From Betaproteobacteria bacterium (GTDB taxonomy: Bacteria; Pseudomonadota; Gammaproteobacteria; Burkholderiales; Rhodocyclaceae), in assembly GCA_028065725.1 (NCBI GenBank), contig JAPTVL010000052.1, positions 1 to 43,829 on the forward strand: DNA of 43,829 bases, read 5' to 3'. The notes under the pieces were generated by a model. It saw only the letters and a program-made list of their open reading frames with translations. It did not search any database and was not told the origin of the DNA. Positions 1 to 9,177 of the stretch are shown one piece after another. Positions within the stretch are counted from its first letter, which is position 1; the number at the start of each line of letters is the position of its first letter. The translations under genes and the position numbers were made by a program.

Positions 1-91
1 TCTTGCGCGTCAGTCCTGTACGCCGCTCAATCTCAGACAGCGACAGGCCATCACGGTAATACAGTCGTCGAACTCTTCCCAGTTGTTTCAT
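1..91 (-). CDS. istA: IS21-family transposase IstA, N-terminal fragment (cut by window edge)
   Basis: About 30 residues are visible, beginning MKQLGRVRRLYYRDG and continuing LSLSEIERRTGLTRK. This is the N-terminal helix-turn-helix of IstA-type DDE transposases, which binds the element ends. The ATG at 91 is chosen because AAGGAG lies about 9 bases upstream; an in-frame ATG at 100 would abut the ribosome binding site. The rest of the gene, including the catalytic domain, is beyond position 1, so intactness cannot be judged. Confidence 0.85.
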   Translation of the reverse strand, partial: MKQLGRVRRLYYRDGLSLSEIERRTGLTRK

Positions 92-207
92 GGTGATCAT
101 CTCCTTGTTGTCCTGCTCAAAAAATGAGCAGCGAAGGTAAATCACCCTGGGTAATTTTGAACGCGCACTACCTCATGAAACTGGGTAGTTTTGTTCGCGC
201 GTCAACA
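1..207 (-). mobile_element. End of an IS21-family insertion sequence (rest lies outside the window)
   Basis: The leftward istA-like start is preceded by two copies of a terminal repeat, CTGGGTARTTTTG followed two bases later by CGCGC, at about 147-169 and 181-207. Tandem copies of the terminal sequence next to istA are typical of IS21 elements. Read on the minus strand, the outer end begins TGTTGACGCGCGAAC at 207, matching the usual TGT start of IS21 ends. The boundary at 207 is inferred from this motif. The other end, istB and any target-site duplication are outside the window. Confidence 0.8.
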
Positions 208-548
208 GTCGCGCCCTGCGGGTTCGGGTAATGGTCGGTTATGTCTCGCGCCCCGGCCCGGCAACGACTATTCCGGCTTGCTTCGCTGCGTCTGTTTATT
301 CAGGCGCTGCGCGCTGGGTGATGTTGGCAAAGTCACCGGGCCGCGCCGGCTGGGTTCGCCGATCCTTCGCCGATGTCGGAAAGGGCATTGAGTAGGGGTA
401 GCGAAGGAAAAAACGTGGTAACTATCGTGGTAATACGATAATGCGCCGGAGATGAATCGCAGTGGTGTCAAGGCTTACCGGCCATAGTTCGGCAGACACC
501 CTCCCGCCACCGATTCTACCTGCTTCAAATTCCCCGTTTATTTTGCCT
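208..548. other. Stretch without a recognisable gene
   Basis: Between the IS21 end and the 3' end of ygiQ lie about 340 bases. Short open frames exist on both strands, but none has a convincing ribosome binding site or a recognisable protein family. It may be degraded sequence flanking the insertion. No terminator or RNA gene was recognised. Confidence 0.5.
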
Positions 549-2804
549 TCAGCCGCCCTTGCGACGCGACAGCGGATGCCGCGGCACGTCGGGATGACGC
601 CGCGCCGGAGGGCCTTTGCCGGGTTTGGCCGGCGCCGCCGGTGCTGTGCGCCGTGTTGCCGGCGCCGACTGTTGTGCCCGCTTTCCGGCATGGACCCCAT
701 GGCCCGGCTTGTGCGGCAATGACGACGATCCCGTCCCCGCCGGCTGCCAGGCCGGAATCAGGTGGCGCTTGCCCGGCCCGATCAGGTCGGCGCGGCCCAT
801 GGCCTTCAGGGCCTCGCGCAGCAGGGGCCAGTTTTCCGCATCGTGATAGCGCAGGAAGGCCTTGTGCAGTTTTCGTTGTCTTGCGCCGCGCACCACGGCG
901 ACGTCTTCCGAACTGGTCGTGACCTTGCGCAGCGGATTCTTCTCCGTATGCCACATCGCGGTGGCCAGCGCCAGCGGCGTCGGCAGGAAGGTCTGCACCT
1001 GGTCGAGACGAAAGCCGCTCCGCTTCAGCCACAGCGCCAGTTCCAGCATGTCTTGATCGGTGGTGCCGGGGTGGGCGGCGATGAAGTAGGGGATCAGGTA
1101 CTGTTCCTTGCCGGCTTCCTTCGAGAACTTGTCGAACATCTGCTTGAAGCGTTCGTAGGCATCCATGCCCGGTTTCATCATTTTCGACAGCGGGCCTTCC
1201 TCGCTGTGCTCCGGCGCGATCTTCAGGTAGCCGCCGACGTGGTGCGTCACCAGTTCCTTCACATACTCGGGCGAGCGCACCGCGAGGTCGTAGCGCAGGC
1301 CGGAACCGATCAGGATCTTCTTGATGCCGGGCAGGGCGCGCGCCTTGCGATAGAGCGAAATCAGCGGCGCGTGGTCGGTGCCGAGGTTCTCGCAGATGCC
1401 GGGATAGACGCAGGACAGGCGGCGGCAGGAGGATTCGATCTGCGGATCCTTGCAGGCCATGCGGTACATGTTGGCGGTCGGTCCGCCGAGGTCCGAGATG
1501 ACGCCGGTGAAGCCCGGTGTCCTGTCGCGGATCTGCTCGATCTCGTGCAGGATCGAGGCTTCCGAGCGGCTCTGGATGATGCGGCCCTCATGTTCGGTGA
1601 TCGAGCAGAAGGTGCAGCCACCGAAGCAGCCACGCATGATGTTGATCGAGAAGCGGATCATTTCCCAGGCCGGAATTTTCGCGTCGCCATAGCTTGGGTG
1701 CGGGGCGCGGGCATAGGGCAGGCCGAAGACATGGTCCATCTCTTCGGTGGAAAGCGGCAGCGGCGGCGGATTGAGCCAGACGTCGCGCCGGCTGGCGCCT
1801 TCGCCATGGGCCTGGATCAGGGCGCGCGCATTGCCGGGGTTCGATTCGAGATGGAAGCTGCGCGAGGCGTGGGCGTAGAGCACCGGGTCGTCGCGCACCT
1901 GTTCGTAGGAGGGCAGGCGGATCGCGGTATGGGCGCGCGCCGCCTTGTGTTGCGCCAGGCGCTCGGCGCGGCTGACGACGCGCACCACCGCCGTGTCGCC
2001 AGCGCCGACTTTTGGGCGCACCGTTGCCGTCGGCTCCATCGCATAGGGATCGGGATGCGGGTGCACCGCTCCCGGCGTATCCACCGTGGTCGAATCGGCT
2101 TCGGTCCATTCCGGCCCCGGCAGCCAGCCCTGCGGCACCATGAAGGCGGTGCCGCGCAGGTCGCGGATGTCGCCGATCTTTTCGCCTTTCGCCAGGCGAT
2201 GGGCGAGTTCCACCAGCGCGCGCTCGGCATTGCCGAAGATCAGCAGGTCGGCCTTGGAATGCGGCAGGATCGAGCGCCGCACCTTGTCCGACCAGTAGTC
2301 GTAGTGCGCGATGCGGCGCAAGGATGCCTCGATGCTGCCGATCACCAGCGGTACCTCGGGAAAGGCTTCGCGGGCGCGCTGCGAATACACGATCACGGCG
2401 CGGTCGGGGCGGCGGTCGGGCGCTGCGTTGGGCGTGTAGGCGTCGTCGGAGCGGATCTTGCGATCCGAGGTGTAGCGATTGACCATCGAATCCATGTTGC
2501 CGGCGGTGATGCCGAAGAACAGCTTAGGCTTGCCCAGTTGCTTGAAATCCTCCGCCGAGTGCCAGTCGGGCTGCGCGACGATGCCGACGCGAAAGCCCTG
2601 CGCTTCGAGCAGGCGGCCGACCAGGGCCATGCCGAAGCTGGGGTGGTCGATGTAGGCGTCGCCGGTGACCAGGATGATGTCGCATTCGTCCCAGCCCAGC
2701 GCCTCCATTTCGGCGCGCGACATGGGCAGGAAGGGCGCGGTGCCGAAGCGCTGCGCCCAGTACTTGCGATAGGAGGTGAGCGGCTTCGCCGCAACGGCAG
2801 TCAT
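549..2804 (-). CDS. ygiQ: YgiQ family radical SAM protein
   Basis: A 751-residue protein of the YgiQ family, large radical-SAM enzymes whose substrate is not established. The N-terminal domain (residues 1-330) has family signatures such as the stretch around [15 protein letters not shown]. The radical SAM core follows with [18 protein letters not shown] near residue 390, a CxxxCxxC cluster motif that binds the [4Fe-4S]/SAM centre. The C-terminal 60 residues are low-complexity and rich in Ala, Pro, Lys and Arg, as in many homologues. ATG at 2804 starts MTAVAAKPL; the upstream Shine-Dalgarno is weak, and the frame stays open further upstream, antisense to nothing else useful. Two copies of the 25-bp dispersed repeat lie inside, at about residue 268 (read as KVGAGDTA) and in the C-terminal tail (about residue 714). 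Confidence 0.93.
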   Translation of the reverse strand: MTAVAAKPLTSYRKYWAQRFGTAPFLPMSRAEMEALGWDECDIILVTGDAYIDHPSFGMALVGRLLEAQGFRVGIVAQPDWHSAEDFKQLGKPKLFFGITAGNMDSMVNRYTSDRKIRSDDAYTPNAAPDRRPDRAVIVYSQRAREAFPEVPLVIGSIEASLRRIAHYDYWSDKVRRSILPHSKADLLIFGNAERALVELAHRLAKGEKIGDIRDLRGTAFMVPQGWLPGPEWTEADSTTVDTPGAVHPHPDPYAMEPTATVRPKVGAGDTAVVRVVSRAERLAQHKAARAHTAIRLPSYEQVRDDPVLYAHASRSFHLESNPGNARALIQAHGEGASRRDVWLNPPPLPLSTEEMDHVFGLPYARAPHPSYGDAKIPAWEMIRFSINIMRGCFGGCTFCSITEHEGRIIQSRSEASILHEIEQIRDRTPGFTGVISDLGGPTANMYRMACKDPQIESSCRRLSCVYPGICENLGTDHAPLISLYRKARALPGIKKILIGSGLRYDLAVRSPEYVKELVTHHVGGYLKIAPEHSEEGPLSKMMKPGMDAYERFKQMFDKFSKEAGKEQYLIPYFIAAHPGTTDQDMLELALWLKRSGFRLDQVQTFLPTPLALATAMWHTEKNPLRKVTTSSEDVAVVRGARQRKLHKAFLRYHDAENWPLLREALKAMGRADLIGPGKRHLIPAWQPAGTGSSSLPHKPGHGVHAGKRAQQSAPATRRTAPAAPAKPGKGPPARRHPDVPRHPLSRRKGG
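649..673 (+). repeat. 25-bp dispersed repeat, copy 1 (inside ygiQ tail)
   Basis: CGCCGTGTT followed by GCCGGCGCCGACTGTT. It matches the window consensus (CGCCGTGTC + GCCAGCGCCGACTCTT) except at three positions. It lies in the low-complexity C-terminal tail of ygiQ and is translated on the opposite strand as part of [11 protein letters not shown]. Confidence 0.65.
1989..2013 (+). repeat. 25-bp dispersed repeat, copy 2 (inside ygiQ)
   Basis: CGCCGTGTC followed by GCCAGCGCCGACTTTT, one mismatch from consensus. ygiQ runs on the other strand and reads this copy as KVGAGDTA, in a variable linker between the N-terminal domain and the radical SAM core. Confidence 0.8.
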
Positions 2805-2818
2805 GATCAGGGAGGAGC

Positions 2819-3394
2819 TTACGCCGCGCGGACGCGGCTTTGCGACGGAACGTGGCGCGCGAGGAAATCCATCTGGTCGGCCAGGATGTTGCGGTTGCAG
2901 AGAATCAGATACTCCGCCTTGTTCGGGATATAGGGTGCGTAGACCAGTTCCATGCGCGCCTGTTCCGGGGTGCGTCCGCTCTTGGTCTGGTTGCAGTGGC
3001 GACAGGCGGTGACCACGTTCATCCAGGTGTCGCGCCCGCCCTGCGAGACCGGCAGCACATGGTCGCGCGTCAGCCGTTGCGAGGCGAATTCGCGCGCGCA
3101 ATAGGCGCAGATGTGCCGGTCGCGGTGGAACAGCTCGCGGTTGGACAGGGGCGGGATCGGATGCAGGGATTTGCCCGAGAGCGCCTTGCCGCGAATCGCG
3201 ATGATGCTGCTGGTGGCGAGTTCGGAGCGTTCGCCGGTGACGCGGTTGGTGCCGCCGTAGAAAATGAACTGAGTATCTCCCGCGTCCCAGGCGACCAGAT
3301 CGCGTGCGACGTAAATGCAGGCATGCTGCCAACTCACCCAGCGGTGCGGAACACCGTGCTGGTCGAGGGTAAGGATCAACGGATGGCTGTTCAT
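2819..3394 (-). CDS. HNH endonuclease family protein
   Basis: A 191-residue protein with a C-terminal HNH fold. Two zinc-binding pairs, CAYC and CRHC, flank the [10 protein letters not shown] motif that carries the catalytic His. The tail [16 protein letters not shown] is typical of the chromosomal HNH proteins found singly in many proteobacteria. No phage or restriction genes lie beside it, so the biological target is unknown. The start at 3394 ([10 protein letters not shown]) is preferred over an upstream in-frame ATG at 3436 that would run into the tonB start. The gene is divergent from tonB with a 41-bp gap and ends 14 bp before the ygiQ start, so the two may be co-transcribed. Confidence 0.87.
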   Translation of the reverse strand: MNSHPLILTLDQHGVPHRWVSWQHACIYVARDLVAWDAGDTQFIFYGGTNRVTGERSELATSSIIAIRGKALSGKSLHPIPPLSNRELFHRDRHICAYCAREFASQRLTRDHVLPVSQGGRDTWMNVVTACRHCNQTKSGRTPEQARMELVYAPYIPNKAEYLILCNRNILADQMDFLARHVPSQSRVRAA

Positions 3395-3435
3395 CTCTAT
3401 AGAATCCCGTATTGGCAGGAATTTAGCAGAGCGCA

Positions 3436-4173
3436 ATGACTTTTCATAGCTTAGAAACAGGGGGAATTGGCACGCGACGGCTGCGCTATGCCGTCATCGC
3501 CTCGCTGCTGCTGCACCTGCTGCTGCTCTGGCCCGCCGCGCCGCGCCAGCTGTCTGACACCGCGCCGGCCTTGCTGCATGCCGCGCTGCGCCCGGCGCCG
3601 GTTTCGACCCAGCCGCCACCACCGCCCAGGCCTGCACCGCGCACTGTGGCGCCGGCTATTGCCACGCCTTCCGCCCCGATTGAACCACGGGCATTGGAAC
3701 CGTCCAGACCGGCTTCCGTTCCGCAAACCCCCGTGGTGTCGGCGGAAAAGGCCTTGACGCCGGCGCCGGCATCGTCGGCCAGGACTGCGGCGCCCTCGAT
3801 CCCAGTGCAAGCGACTGCGCCGGGCGCGGTCAGCGCCACCCTGATCAGCGAAACCACGGCGTCCGGCACCGTGCTCGACGGCTTGCGCGGCTACCGCCTC
3901 GCCGTTGCCAGTCAGGCCCGGCGCTTCAAGCGCTATCCGGCGCAGGCGATGGCGGCTGGCTGGGCGGGGAGCGCCGAGATCCGCCTCGAAGTCGCCAGTG
4001 ACGGTCAGCCGCGCAACGTCACCGTGAACCGGTCGAGCGGCCATGAACTCCTGGATCGGGCGGCACAGGTCATGATCGATGCCGGTGCGCAGCGTGCGAG
4101 TGTGCCGGAAAGCCTGCGCGGCAGGGCCTTCGCCGTGGTCTTGCCGGTGGTGTTCAACCTCGAGGGCGATTAG
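3436..4173 (+). CDS. tonB: TonB-like energy transducer
   Basis: A 245-residue inner-membrane protein. An N-terminal anchor (about residues 19-37, AVIASLLLHLLLLW) includes the His typical of TonB anchors. A Pro/Ala-rich periplasm-spanning stretch follows (about 45-130), then a C-terminal TonB domain (about 155-245) with YPAQAMAAGWAGSAEIRLEV. TonB couples the proton-motive force, with ExbB and ExbD, to outer-membrane uptake receptors; no exbBD or receptor gene is in the window. The 3' end overlaps the convergent NUDIX gene by 20 bases. Confidence 0.88.
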   Translation: MTFHSLETGGIGTRRLRYAVIASLLLHLLLLWPAAPRQLSDTAPALLHAALRPAPVSTQPPPPPRPAPRTVAPAIATPSAPIEPRALEPSRPASVPQTPVVSAEKALTPAPASSARTAAPSIPVQATAPGAVSATLISETTASGTVLDGLRGYRLAVASQARRFKRYPAQAMAAGWAGSAEIRLEVASDGQPRNVTVNRSSGHELLDRAAQVMIDAGAQRASVPESLRGRAFAVVLPVVFNLEGD

Positions 4174-4717
4174 CGGCGGCCGGAGGCGGCGTGGTCAGGT
4201 CTTCGGCATGGAAGCGGTACTTGCCCGCGCGGCGATCGGCGAAGTAGTGTTTCAGGGTGATCGCAATGGTGCGGAAGGCGATCTCGTCCCAGGGGATCTC
4301 ATCTTCGTCGAACAGGCGCAATTCGAGGGTTTCGATGCCGGGGGCGAAGTCGAGGTCGAGCAGCCGCGAGCGGTAGATGACGTGCACCTGATGGATGTGC
4401 GGCACGCTGATCATGGTGTACATCTCGCCCAGTTCGATGCGCGCGCAGGCTTCTTCCAGGGTTTCACGCAGGGCGGCGGCGGCGACGGTTTCGCCGTTCT
4501 CCATGAAACCGGCCGGCAGGGTCCACTTGCCGTGGCGCGGTTCGATGGCGCGGCGGCAGAGCAGGATGCGATCCTCCCACTCCGGCAGGGCGCCGACCAC
4601 CAGCCGCGGATTGCGGTAATGGATCGCCCCGCAGGTATCGCAGACATGGCGCGGCAGACTGTCGCCGGCGGGTATCTTCAGCGCAACGGGAGCGCCACAG
4701 GCACTGCAGAAATTCAT
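4154..4717 (-). CDS. NUDIX hydrolase with N-terminal zinc ribbon
   Basis: A 187-residue protein. The N-terminus has a zinc ribbon, CSACG and CDTCG, followed by HYRNPRLVVGALPEWEDRILLCRR. The Nudix box reads GFMENGE, seven residues, then RETLEEAC, giving the metal-binding glutamates; the usual Gly after EE-x is Cys here. Family members hydrolyse nucleoside diphosphate derivatives such as NADH or ADP-ribose; the exact substrate cannot be told. The start at 4717 (MNFCSACG) is preferred to an ATG four codons upstream because the zinc ribbon in homologues begins at the N-terminus. It converges on and overlaps the end of tonB. Confidence 0.9.
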   Translation of the reverse strand: MNFCSACGAPVALKIPAGDSLPRHVCDTCGAIHYRNPRLVVGALPEWEDRILLCRRAIEPRHGKWTLPAGFMENGETVAAAALRETLEEACARIELGEMYTMISVPHIHQVHVIYRSRLLDLDFAPGIETLELRLFDEDEIPWDEIAFRTIAITLKHYFADRRAGKYRFHAEDLTTPPPAAANRPRG

Positions 4718-4838
4718 CGCCGGATCCATGCAATTATTGTAGCGTGCCGGATACTGCCTTCGACATTACCCCTACGCATTAAATGGTGATATAAGCCACT
4801 CGAAGACCCCGAATATGACCGCCGAAATCGCGTAATCG

Positions 4839-6905
4839 ATGCCAAATCCCGCCTTCCGCAAGCGAATCGAGGAAATCAAGGGCATGGAGACTTTCCCGCT
4901 GCCGAAGGGCGCGGCGATGGCTCTGATCCGCCTCACGCAACGCGAAGGGACCTCCCTGGCGGTCATGGCGCATGCCCTCAAGGCCGATCCGGCCCTGTCG
5001 GTGCGCGTGATCCGGGTTGCCAATGGCGTCAGCGGCACCGAGCAGGGACCGCTGGTTTCGCTGCGCGATGCGGTGAATGTGCTGGGCGTTCCGGCGGTCA
5101 GGTCGCTGGCGATGGGATTTTCGCTGCTCGAGCATCATCGCAGCGGCGCGTGCAGCAGCTTCGACTATCCGCGTTTCTGGTCGCATGCCCTGGCGCGGGC
5201 GGCGGCCCTGCAGCTGCTGGCCGGCTTGCGCGCGGGCTGTCCGCCGGCGGATGCCTTCAGTGTCGGCCTGATCGCGCGCATTGGCGAACTGGTGCTGGCA
5301 ACCGTGTTTTCGCAGCCCTACGGCGATCTGCTGCAGCAGTGGCGCGCAGGGCAGGTGCTGGCACAGCGCGAGCAGGAGGCGTTCGGCGCAAGCTCCGGCG
5401 CATTGACCGCATCGCTGATGCTCGATTACAACCTGCCCGACGAGTGCGTCGCGGCGGTGGAGGTGTTTGACTTGCCGGCGGCCGCAAGCCGGCAGGACGG
5501 CGACGATGCGATCCTTCGGCAACTGCTGGTGCTCGCCGACTATATCGGCGCCGTCTGTGTCGCGGCGCCGACCGAATGGCGCGGCTTGATGCCGAAGCTG
5601 TTTCAGCTGGGGGCCAAGCTCTCGCTCAAGGCCGAGGCGCTGACTGCGCTGTGCAACCGCACGGCGCATGAATGGCGCGAGTGGGGCGGCATGCTGGAAC
5701 TCGAAACCGGTCCGATGCCGCACTTCGAGGAAGCGGTCGCCTTGCCGCCGGATGTACCCGAGGCATCCAGGACGACCGAGCCGCCCAGGGTGTCCAAGGC
5801 AGCCGGGCCGCCGAAGGTGACCGAGCCGCCCGGGGCGCCCAAACCCGTCGAACTGCCCAGGACAGCCAAGCCGCCGAGGCCGCCCGAGCCCGAAGTGCGC
5901 GCCGCCGCGACCAGCGGCGATGCCGCCGGGCCGATGAGCATTCTGCTGGTCGGCGACGAGGCGCGCCTGCGCAATCCGCTGCGCGAGGTGCTGGCCGCCG
6001 CCGGCTATCGGGTGGCCGAGGCTCCCAACGGCCGCCAGGGCCTGACCATGGCGATCGAATTGCAGCCGCCGATCATGCTGCTCGACCTGCTGTCCACCGA
6101 GATCGACGGTATCGAACTGACCCGCACGCTGCGCCAGTTCAAGGCCGGACGCAGCATCTACATCCTGATCCTCTCCGACCGCGACGATGACGAAAAGCTG
6201 ATCGCCGCCTTCGCCGCGGGCGCCGACGGTTTTCTGACCCTGCCCCTGCAGCCGCGGATCCTGACCGCCCGGCTGCAGGCCGGCAGGCGCGCCGCCAACC
6301 TGCGCGAGGAGCTCGGCCAGGAGCAGGAAAAAATCCGCCGCATCTCCGCCGAGCTGGCGGTGAGCAACCAGCAATTGCAGGAGGTCGGCATGACTGACCT
6401 GCTGACCGGCTGTCGCAACCGGCGTTACGCCATGGAGCGCATGCAGCAGGAATGGGCGATGGCGGTGCGCAGCGAGCGGCCGCTGGCCTGCATGGTGATC
6501 GACGTCGATCACCTGAAGCAGCTCAACGATACCCACGGCCATGACGCCGGCGATACCGCGCTGAAGCTTGTCGTCAGCGCCTTCCGGGAAGAGACGCGGG
6601 CGCAGGACGTGCTGGCCCGCAGCGGCGGCGACGAATTCCTGGTGATCTGTCCGGACACCACGCTCGAGGCCGCGCTGGCATGTGCCGGGCGCATGCGTGC
6701 CGCGGTCGAGGCCCTGCCCGTGGTCGGCGGCGCGCGCACGGTCCATGGCAGCGTCAGTATCGGCGTCGCGGTACGCGATGCGACGACGCCCGATGCGGAT
6801 GCCCTGATCCGGCTGGCCGATCAGAGCGCCTACCTTGCCAAGCGTCACCGCAATGCCGTGGCGACCGTGCAATCGAGCGCCACGCTGTCCCAGCGCACCG
6901 CCTAG
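4839..6905 (+). CDS. HDOD - receiver - GGDEF hybrid signalling protein (putative diguanylate cyclase)
   Basis: A 688-residue cytoplasmic protein with three modules. An HDOD domain (about 10-230) begins with EEIKGMETFPLPKGAAMALIR without the dash pattern of true HD phosphodiesterases. A Pro/Lys/Glu-rich linker (about 305-365) is made of PPR, PPK and PPG repeats. A receiver domain (366-485) follows, then a short coiled coil, then GGDEF (about 518-680). The cyclase motif SGGDEF (about 595-600) is intact and preceded by the RAQD inhibitory site, so c-di-GMP synthesis with product inhibition is likely. The receiver keeps the phosphoacceptor in MLLDLLSTEIDG, but has GDE in place of the acidic pair and LTLPL in place of the conserved Lys-Pro. 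It may therefore not be phosphorylated normally. It sits just upstream of flhDC, which suggests a link to motility control. Confidence 0.9.
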   Translation: MPNPAFRKRIEEIKGMETFPLPKGAAMALIRLTQREGTSLAVMAHALKADPALSVRVIRVANGVSGTEQGPLVSLRDAVNVLGVPAVRSLAMGFSLLEHHRSGACSSFDYPRFWSHALARAAALQLLAGLRAGCPPADAFSVGLIARIGELVLATVFSQPYGDLLQQWRAGQVLAQREQEAFGASSGALTASLMLDYNLPDECVAAVEVFDLPAAASRQDGDDAILRQLLVLADYIGAVCVAAPTEWRGLMPKLFQLGAKLSLKAEALTALCNRTAHEWREWGGMLELETGPMPHFEEAVALPPDVPEASRTTEPPRVSKAAGPPKVTEPPGAPKPVELPRTAKPPRPPEPEVRAAATSGDAAGPMSILLVGDEARLRNPLREVLAAAGYRVAEAPNGRQGLTMAIELQPPIMLLDLLSTEIDGIELTRTLRQFKAGRSIYILILSDRDDDEKLIAAFAAGADGFLTLPLQPRILTARLQAGRRAANLREELGQEQEKIRRISAELAVSNQQLQEVGMTDLLTGCRNRRYAMERMQQEWAMAVRSERPLACMVIDVDHLKQLNDTHGHDAGDTALKLVVSAFREETRAQDVLARSGGDEFLVICPDTTLEAALACAGRMRAAVEALPVVGGARTVHGSVSIGVAVRDATTPDADALIRLADQSAYLAKRHRNAVATVQSSATLSQRTA

Positions 6906-7166
6906 CTGCGCGCCCTGGCGGGCGGAACGGGCCGCATCGCGTAGAGCAAAAGGCCCTGGCCGAAGCCGGCCGCAAGGCAAAAAATAAGCTAATAAACAAT
7001 TGATTGTGGTCAATTTGTAATGTTTTCTCTTACAAAGTGGCTCTATCTAATTCTTACAATAGAATGGTTTTTCCACTGATTTCTTTCTTGTCATGCCCTG
7101 TGTGATCATGCATCTGCCGTGATTCGGGCTCCCTCGGGCCGGGCCGGCGCTCACAAGGAGTGCAAG

Positions 7167-7484
7167 ATGAAATCGACCGACACCTACAACGACATAAAGG
7201 AAGTCAATCTCTCCTACCTGATGCTGGCGCAGAACATGGTCCGCTCCGATCGCGAGGCCGCCATTTTCCGCCTGGGCATCAGTGAAGAGATTGCCGACGT
7301 GCTGAGCCGCCTGACGCCGGGCCAGGTCCTCAAGATGGCCAGCTCCGACATGCTGCTGTGCAGCTTCCGTTTCGACGACACCCTGCTGCTCGACCTGCTC
7401 GCCAACCACGAGCGCGACCGCGGCGTGGGGCATCTGCATGCCGCCATTCTGGCCGCCGGCAGACCGGTCGCCACCCTGGCCTGA
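7167..7484 (+). CDS. flhD: Flagellar master regulator subunit FlhD
   Basis: A 105-residue protein matching FlhD, including the N-terminal IKEVNLSYLMLAQNMVRSDR and Cys65 (the intersubunit disulfide cysteine of the family). With FlhC it forms the FlhD4C2 complex that activates class II flagellar promoters with sigma-70. The start at 7167 is set by AAGGAG about 8 bases upstream. The 260 bases before it are AT-rich compared with the surroundings and probably hold the promoter and a long leader; TACAAT at about 7056 could be a -10 box but no good -35 is spaced correctly. Confidence 0.95.
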   Translation: MKSTDTYNDIKEVNLSYLMLAQNMVRSDREAAIFRLGISEEIADVLSRLTPGQVLKMASSDMLLCSFRFDDTLLLDLLANHERDRGVGHLHAAILAAGRPVATLA

Positions 7485-7535
7485 CCGGCCCTCATTCGAG
7501 GCCGTACCCGAAACGTCACGTGACGGAGGTTCCGC

Positions 7536-8090
7536 ATGCGCAATAAATCCGTAATCATCGAAGCCAAGGACATCGGCCTCGCCATCGAACTCATCGAACT
7601 CGGCGCCCGCCTGCAACTGCTCGAGGCCGAGACCAACCTCTCGCGCGAGCGCCTGCTCAAGCTCTACAAGGAAGTGCGCCACGAGTCGCCGCCGAAGGGC
7701 ATGCTGCCGTTCTCGACCGACTGGTTCATGACCTGGCAGCCGAACATCCATGCCTCGCTGTTCATGGCCTACTACCGCTTCCTCAAGTCGCACACGCAGC
7801 TGACCGGGCTGGAACTGATCATCAAGTCCTACCGCATGTACCTCGACCAGATCAAGCGCGGCGGCATGGACACCGTGCTGTCGCTGACGCGGGCGTGGAC
7901 CATGGTGCGTTTCTTCGATGCCAGCATGCTGCAGATGGCCACCTGCCGCGAATGCCATGGCGAATTCGTCGCCCATGCCTACGACCCGGTCAAGGGCTAT
8001 GTCTGCGGCCTGTGTCACATGCCGGCGCGGGCCGGCAAGACCCGCCGCGCCGCAGAAGCCGCGGCCAGCGCCGCATTGGTTACCGCCTAG
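7536..8090 (+). CDS. flhC: Flagellar master regulator subunit FlhC
   Basis: A 184-residue FlhC with the four zinc ligands of the family: C137 and C140 (CREC) and C157 and C160 (CGLC). FlhC gives the FlhDC complex its DNA contact specificity. It lies 51 bases after flhD on the same strand, preceded by GGAGG before the ATG, and is followed by a strong intrinsic terminator. flhDC is therefore a two-gene transcript here. The usual neighbour motAB is absent. Confidence 0.96.
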   Translation: MRNKSVIIEAKDIGLAIELIELGARLQLLEAETNLSRERLLKLYKEVRHESPPKGMLPFSTDWFMTWQPNIHASLFMAYYRFLKSHTQLTGLELIIKSYRMYLDQIKRGGMDTVLSLTRAWTMVRFFDASMLQMATCRECHGEFVAHAYDPVKGYVCGLCHMPARAGKTRRAAEAAASAALVTA

Positions 8091-8121
8091 AAGACGCCGG
8101 CCGACCTGCTCCGCTTTCAAG

Positions 8122-8160
8122 CGCGCTCCTCCGGCTTGCCGGCAGGGGCGCGTTTTGTTT
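8122..8160 (+). terminator. Intrinsic terminator of flhDC
   Basis: A GC-rich stem runs from 8122 to 8152 (CGCGCTCCT pairing with AGGGGCGCG, then a bulge and CCGGC/GCCGG at the tip). It is followed by TTTTGTTT. It begins 31 bases after the flhC stop. Confidence 0.85.
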
Positions 8161-8186
8161 TGAGCGGTCTGTTGCGGTTGCCCGAG

Positions 8187-8211
8187 CGGCGTGCCGCCAG
8201 CGCCGACTCTG
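8187..8211 (+). repeat. 25-bp dispersed repeat, copy 3 (flhC-rdgC gap)
   Basis: CGGCGTGCC followed by GCCAGCGCCGACTCTG, three mismatches from consensus. It lies just beyond the flhDC terminator and about 60 bases before rdgC. Confidence 0.75.
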
Positions 8212-8273
8212 CCTCGGGAGCTTGGTCGCGCCGTTAGTTAGAATGTGCGTCTTTCATCACGCGTCCTTTTGCC

Positions 8274-9173
8274 ATGTGGTTTCGCAATCTCCAGATTTTC
8301 CGGCTCACTCCCGAGTGGGCCTACAGTACCGAGGCACTCGCCGCCGCCCTGCAGCGCGGCATCTTCCAGGGCTGCAGCGCCAGCGACCGCCTGGCGCTGG
8401 GCTGGGTGCCGCCGCGCGGCGAGGACGGCGACCTGGTATTCAGCGTGGCGCGCCAGCAGCTGATCGCGCTCGGCATCGAACAAAAGCTGCTGCCGATGTC
8501 CGTGGTGCGCCAGTATGCGCAGGCCAAGCTGGAACAGATCGCCGCGGCGCAGGGTTACAAGCCGGGGCGCAAACAGACCCGCGAAGTCGTCGAACAGGTC
8601 GAGGCGGAACTGCTGCCGCGCGCTTTCGTCAAGCGCGGCCTGACCTACGTCTGGATCGATCCGGTGCATCGCTGGCTGCTGGTCGATGCCTCGTCCAGCG
8701 CGCGTGCCGACGAGGTCATGGAACAGCTCAAGCTTTCGCTCGGCGAACTGCCGGTGACCCTGGTCAAGACCCGGCTGGCGCCGGCCACGGCCATGACGCA
8801 ATGGCTGGCGGCGGGACACGGCCCGGGCAGCTTCAGCATCGACCGCGATTGCGAACTGCAGGCCGCGGTCGAAGAGCGCGCCGCCGTGCGCTACGTGCGC
8901 CACAATCTGGACAGCGACGAAGTGCGCAGCCACATCGCCGGCGGCAAGACCGCGACGCGGCTGGCGCTGACCTGGAACGACCGCGTCTCCTGCGTGCTGA
9001 CCGAGCAGCTGCAGATCAAGAAGCTGGCCTTCCTCGATATGCTCAAGGAAGACGCCGAGCGCCAGGCCGAGAATGCCGACGACTTGTTCGCCGCCAACTT
9101 CACGCTGATGTGCGGCGAGCTGGCGCAACTGCTCGCGCACCTGCTCGAGGTGCTGGGTGGCGAGGGCGAGTAA
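8274..9173 (+). CDS. rdgC: Recombination-associated protein RdgC
   Basis: A 299-residue protein of normal RdgC length, starting MWFRNLQIFRL. RdgC forms a ring-shaped dimer on double-stranded DNA and limits RecA action; in Neisseria it affects pilin variation. The family pattern RQTREVVEQVEAELLPRAF and the stretch around TWNDRVSCVLTEQLQIKKL are both present. The start is the first ATG after the flhC terminator region. The stop is 4 bases before the start of the next gene, so the two are probably co-transcribed. Confidence 0.94.
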   Translation: MWFRNLQIFRLTPEWAYSTEALAAALQRGIFQGCSASDRLALGWVPPRGEDGDLVFSVARQQLIALGIEQKLLPMSVVRQYAQAKLEQIAAAQGYKPGRKQTREVVEQVEAELLPRAFVKRGLTYVWIDPVHRWLLVDASSSARADEVMEQLKLSLGELPVTLVKTRLAPATAMTQWLAAGHGPGSFSIDRDCELQAAVEERAAVRYVRHNLDSDEVRSHIAGGKTATRLALTWNDRVSCVLTEQLQIKKLAFLDMLKEDAERQAENADDLFAANFTLMCGELAQLLAHLLEVLGGEGE

Positions 9174-9177
9174 GGCC

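Noticed and set aside
762..2933. A 720-codon open frame on the plus strand opposite ygiQ
   Set aside because: It is the antisense shadow of a well-matched radical SAM gene, with biased composition and no recognisable domain.
5564..5590. A possible twelfth repeat copy in the HDOD gene
   Set aside because: It needs a gap and several mismatches; likely chance in GC-rich code.
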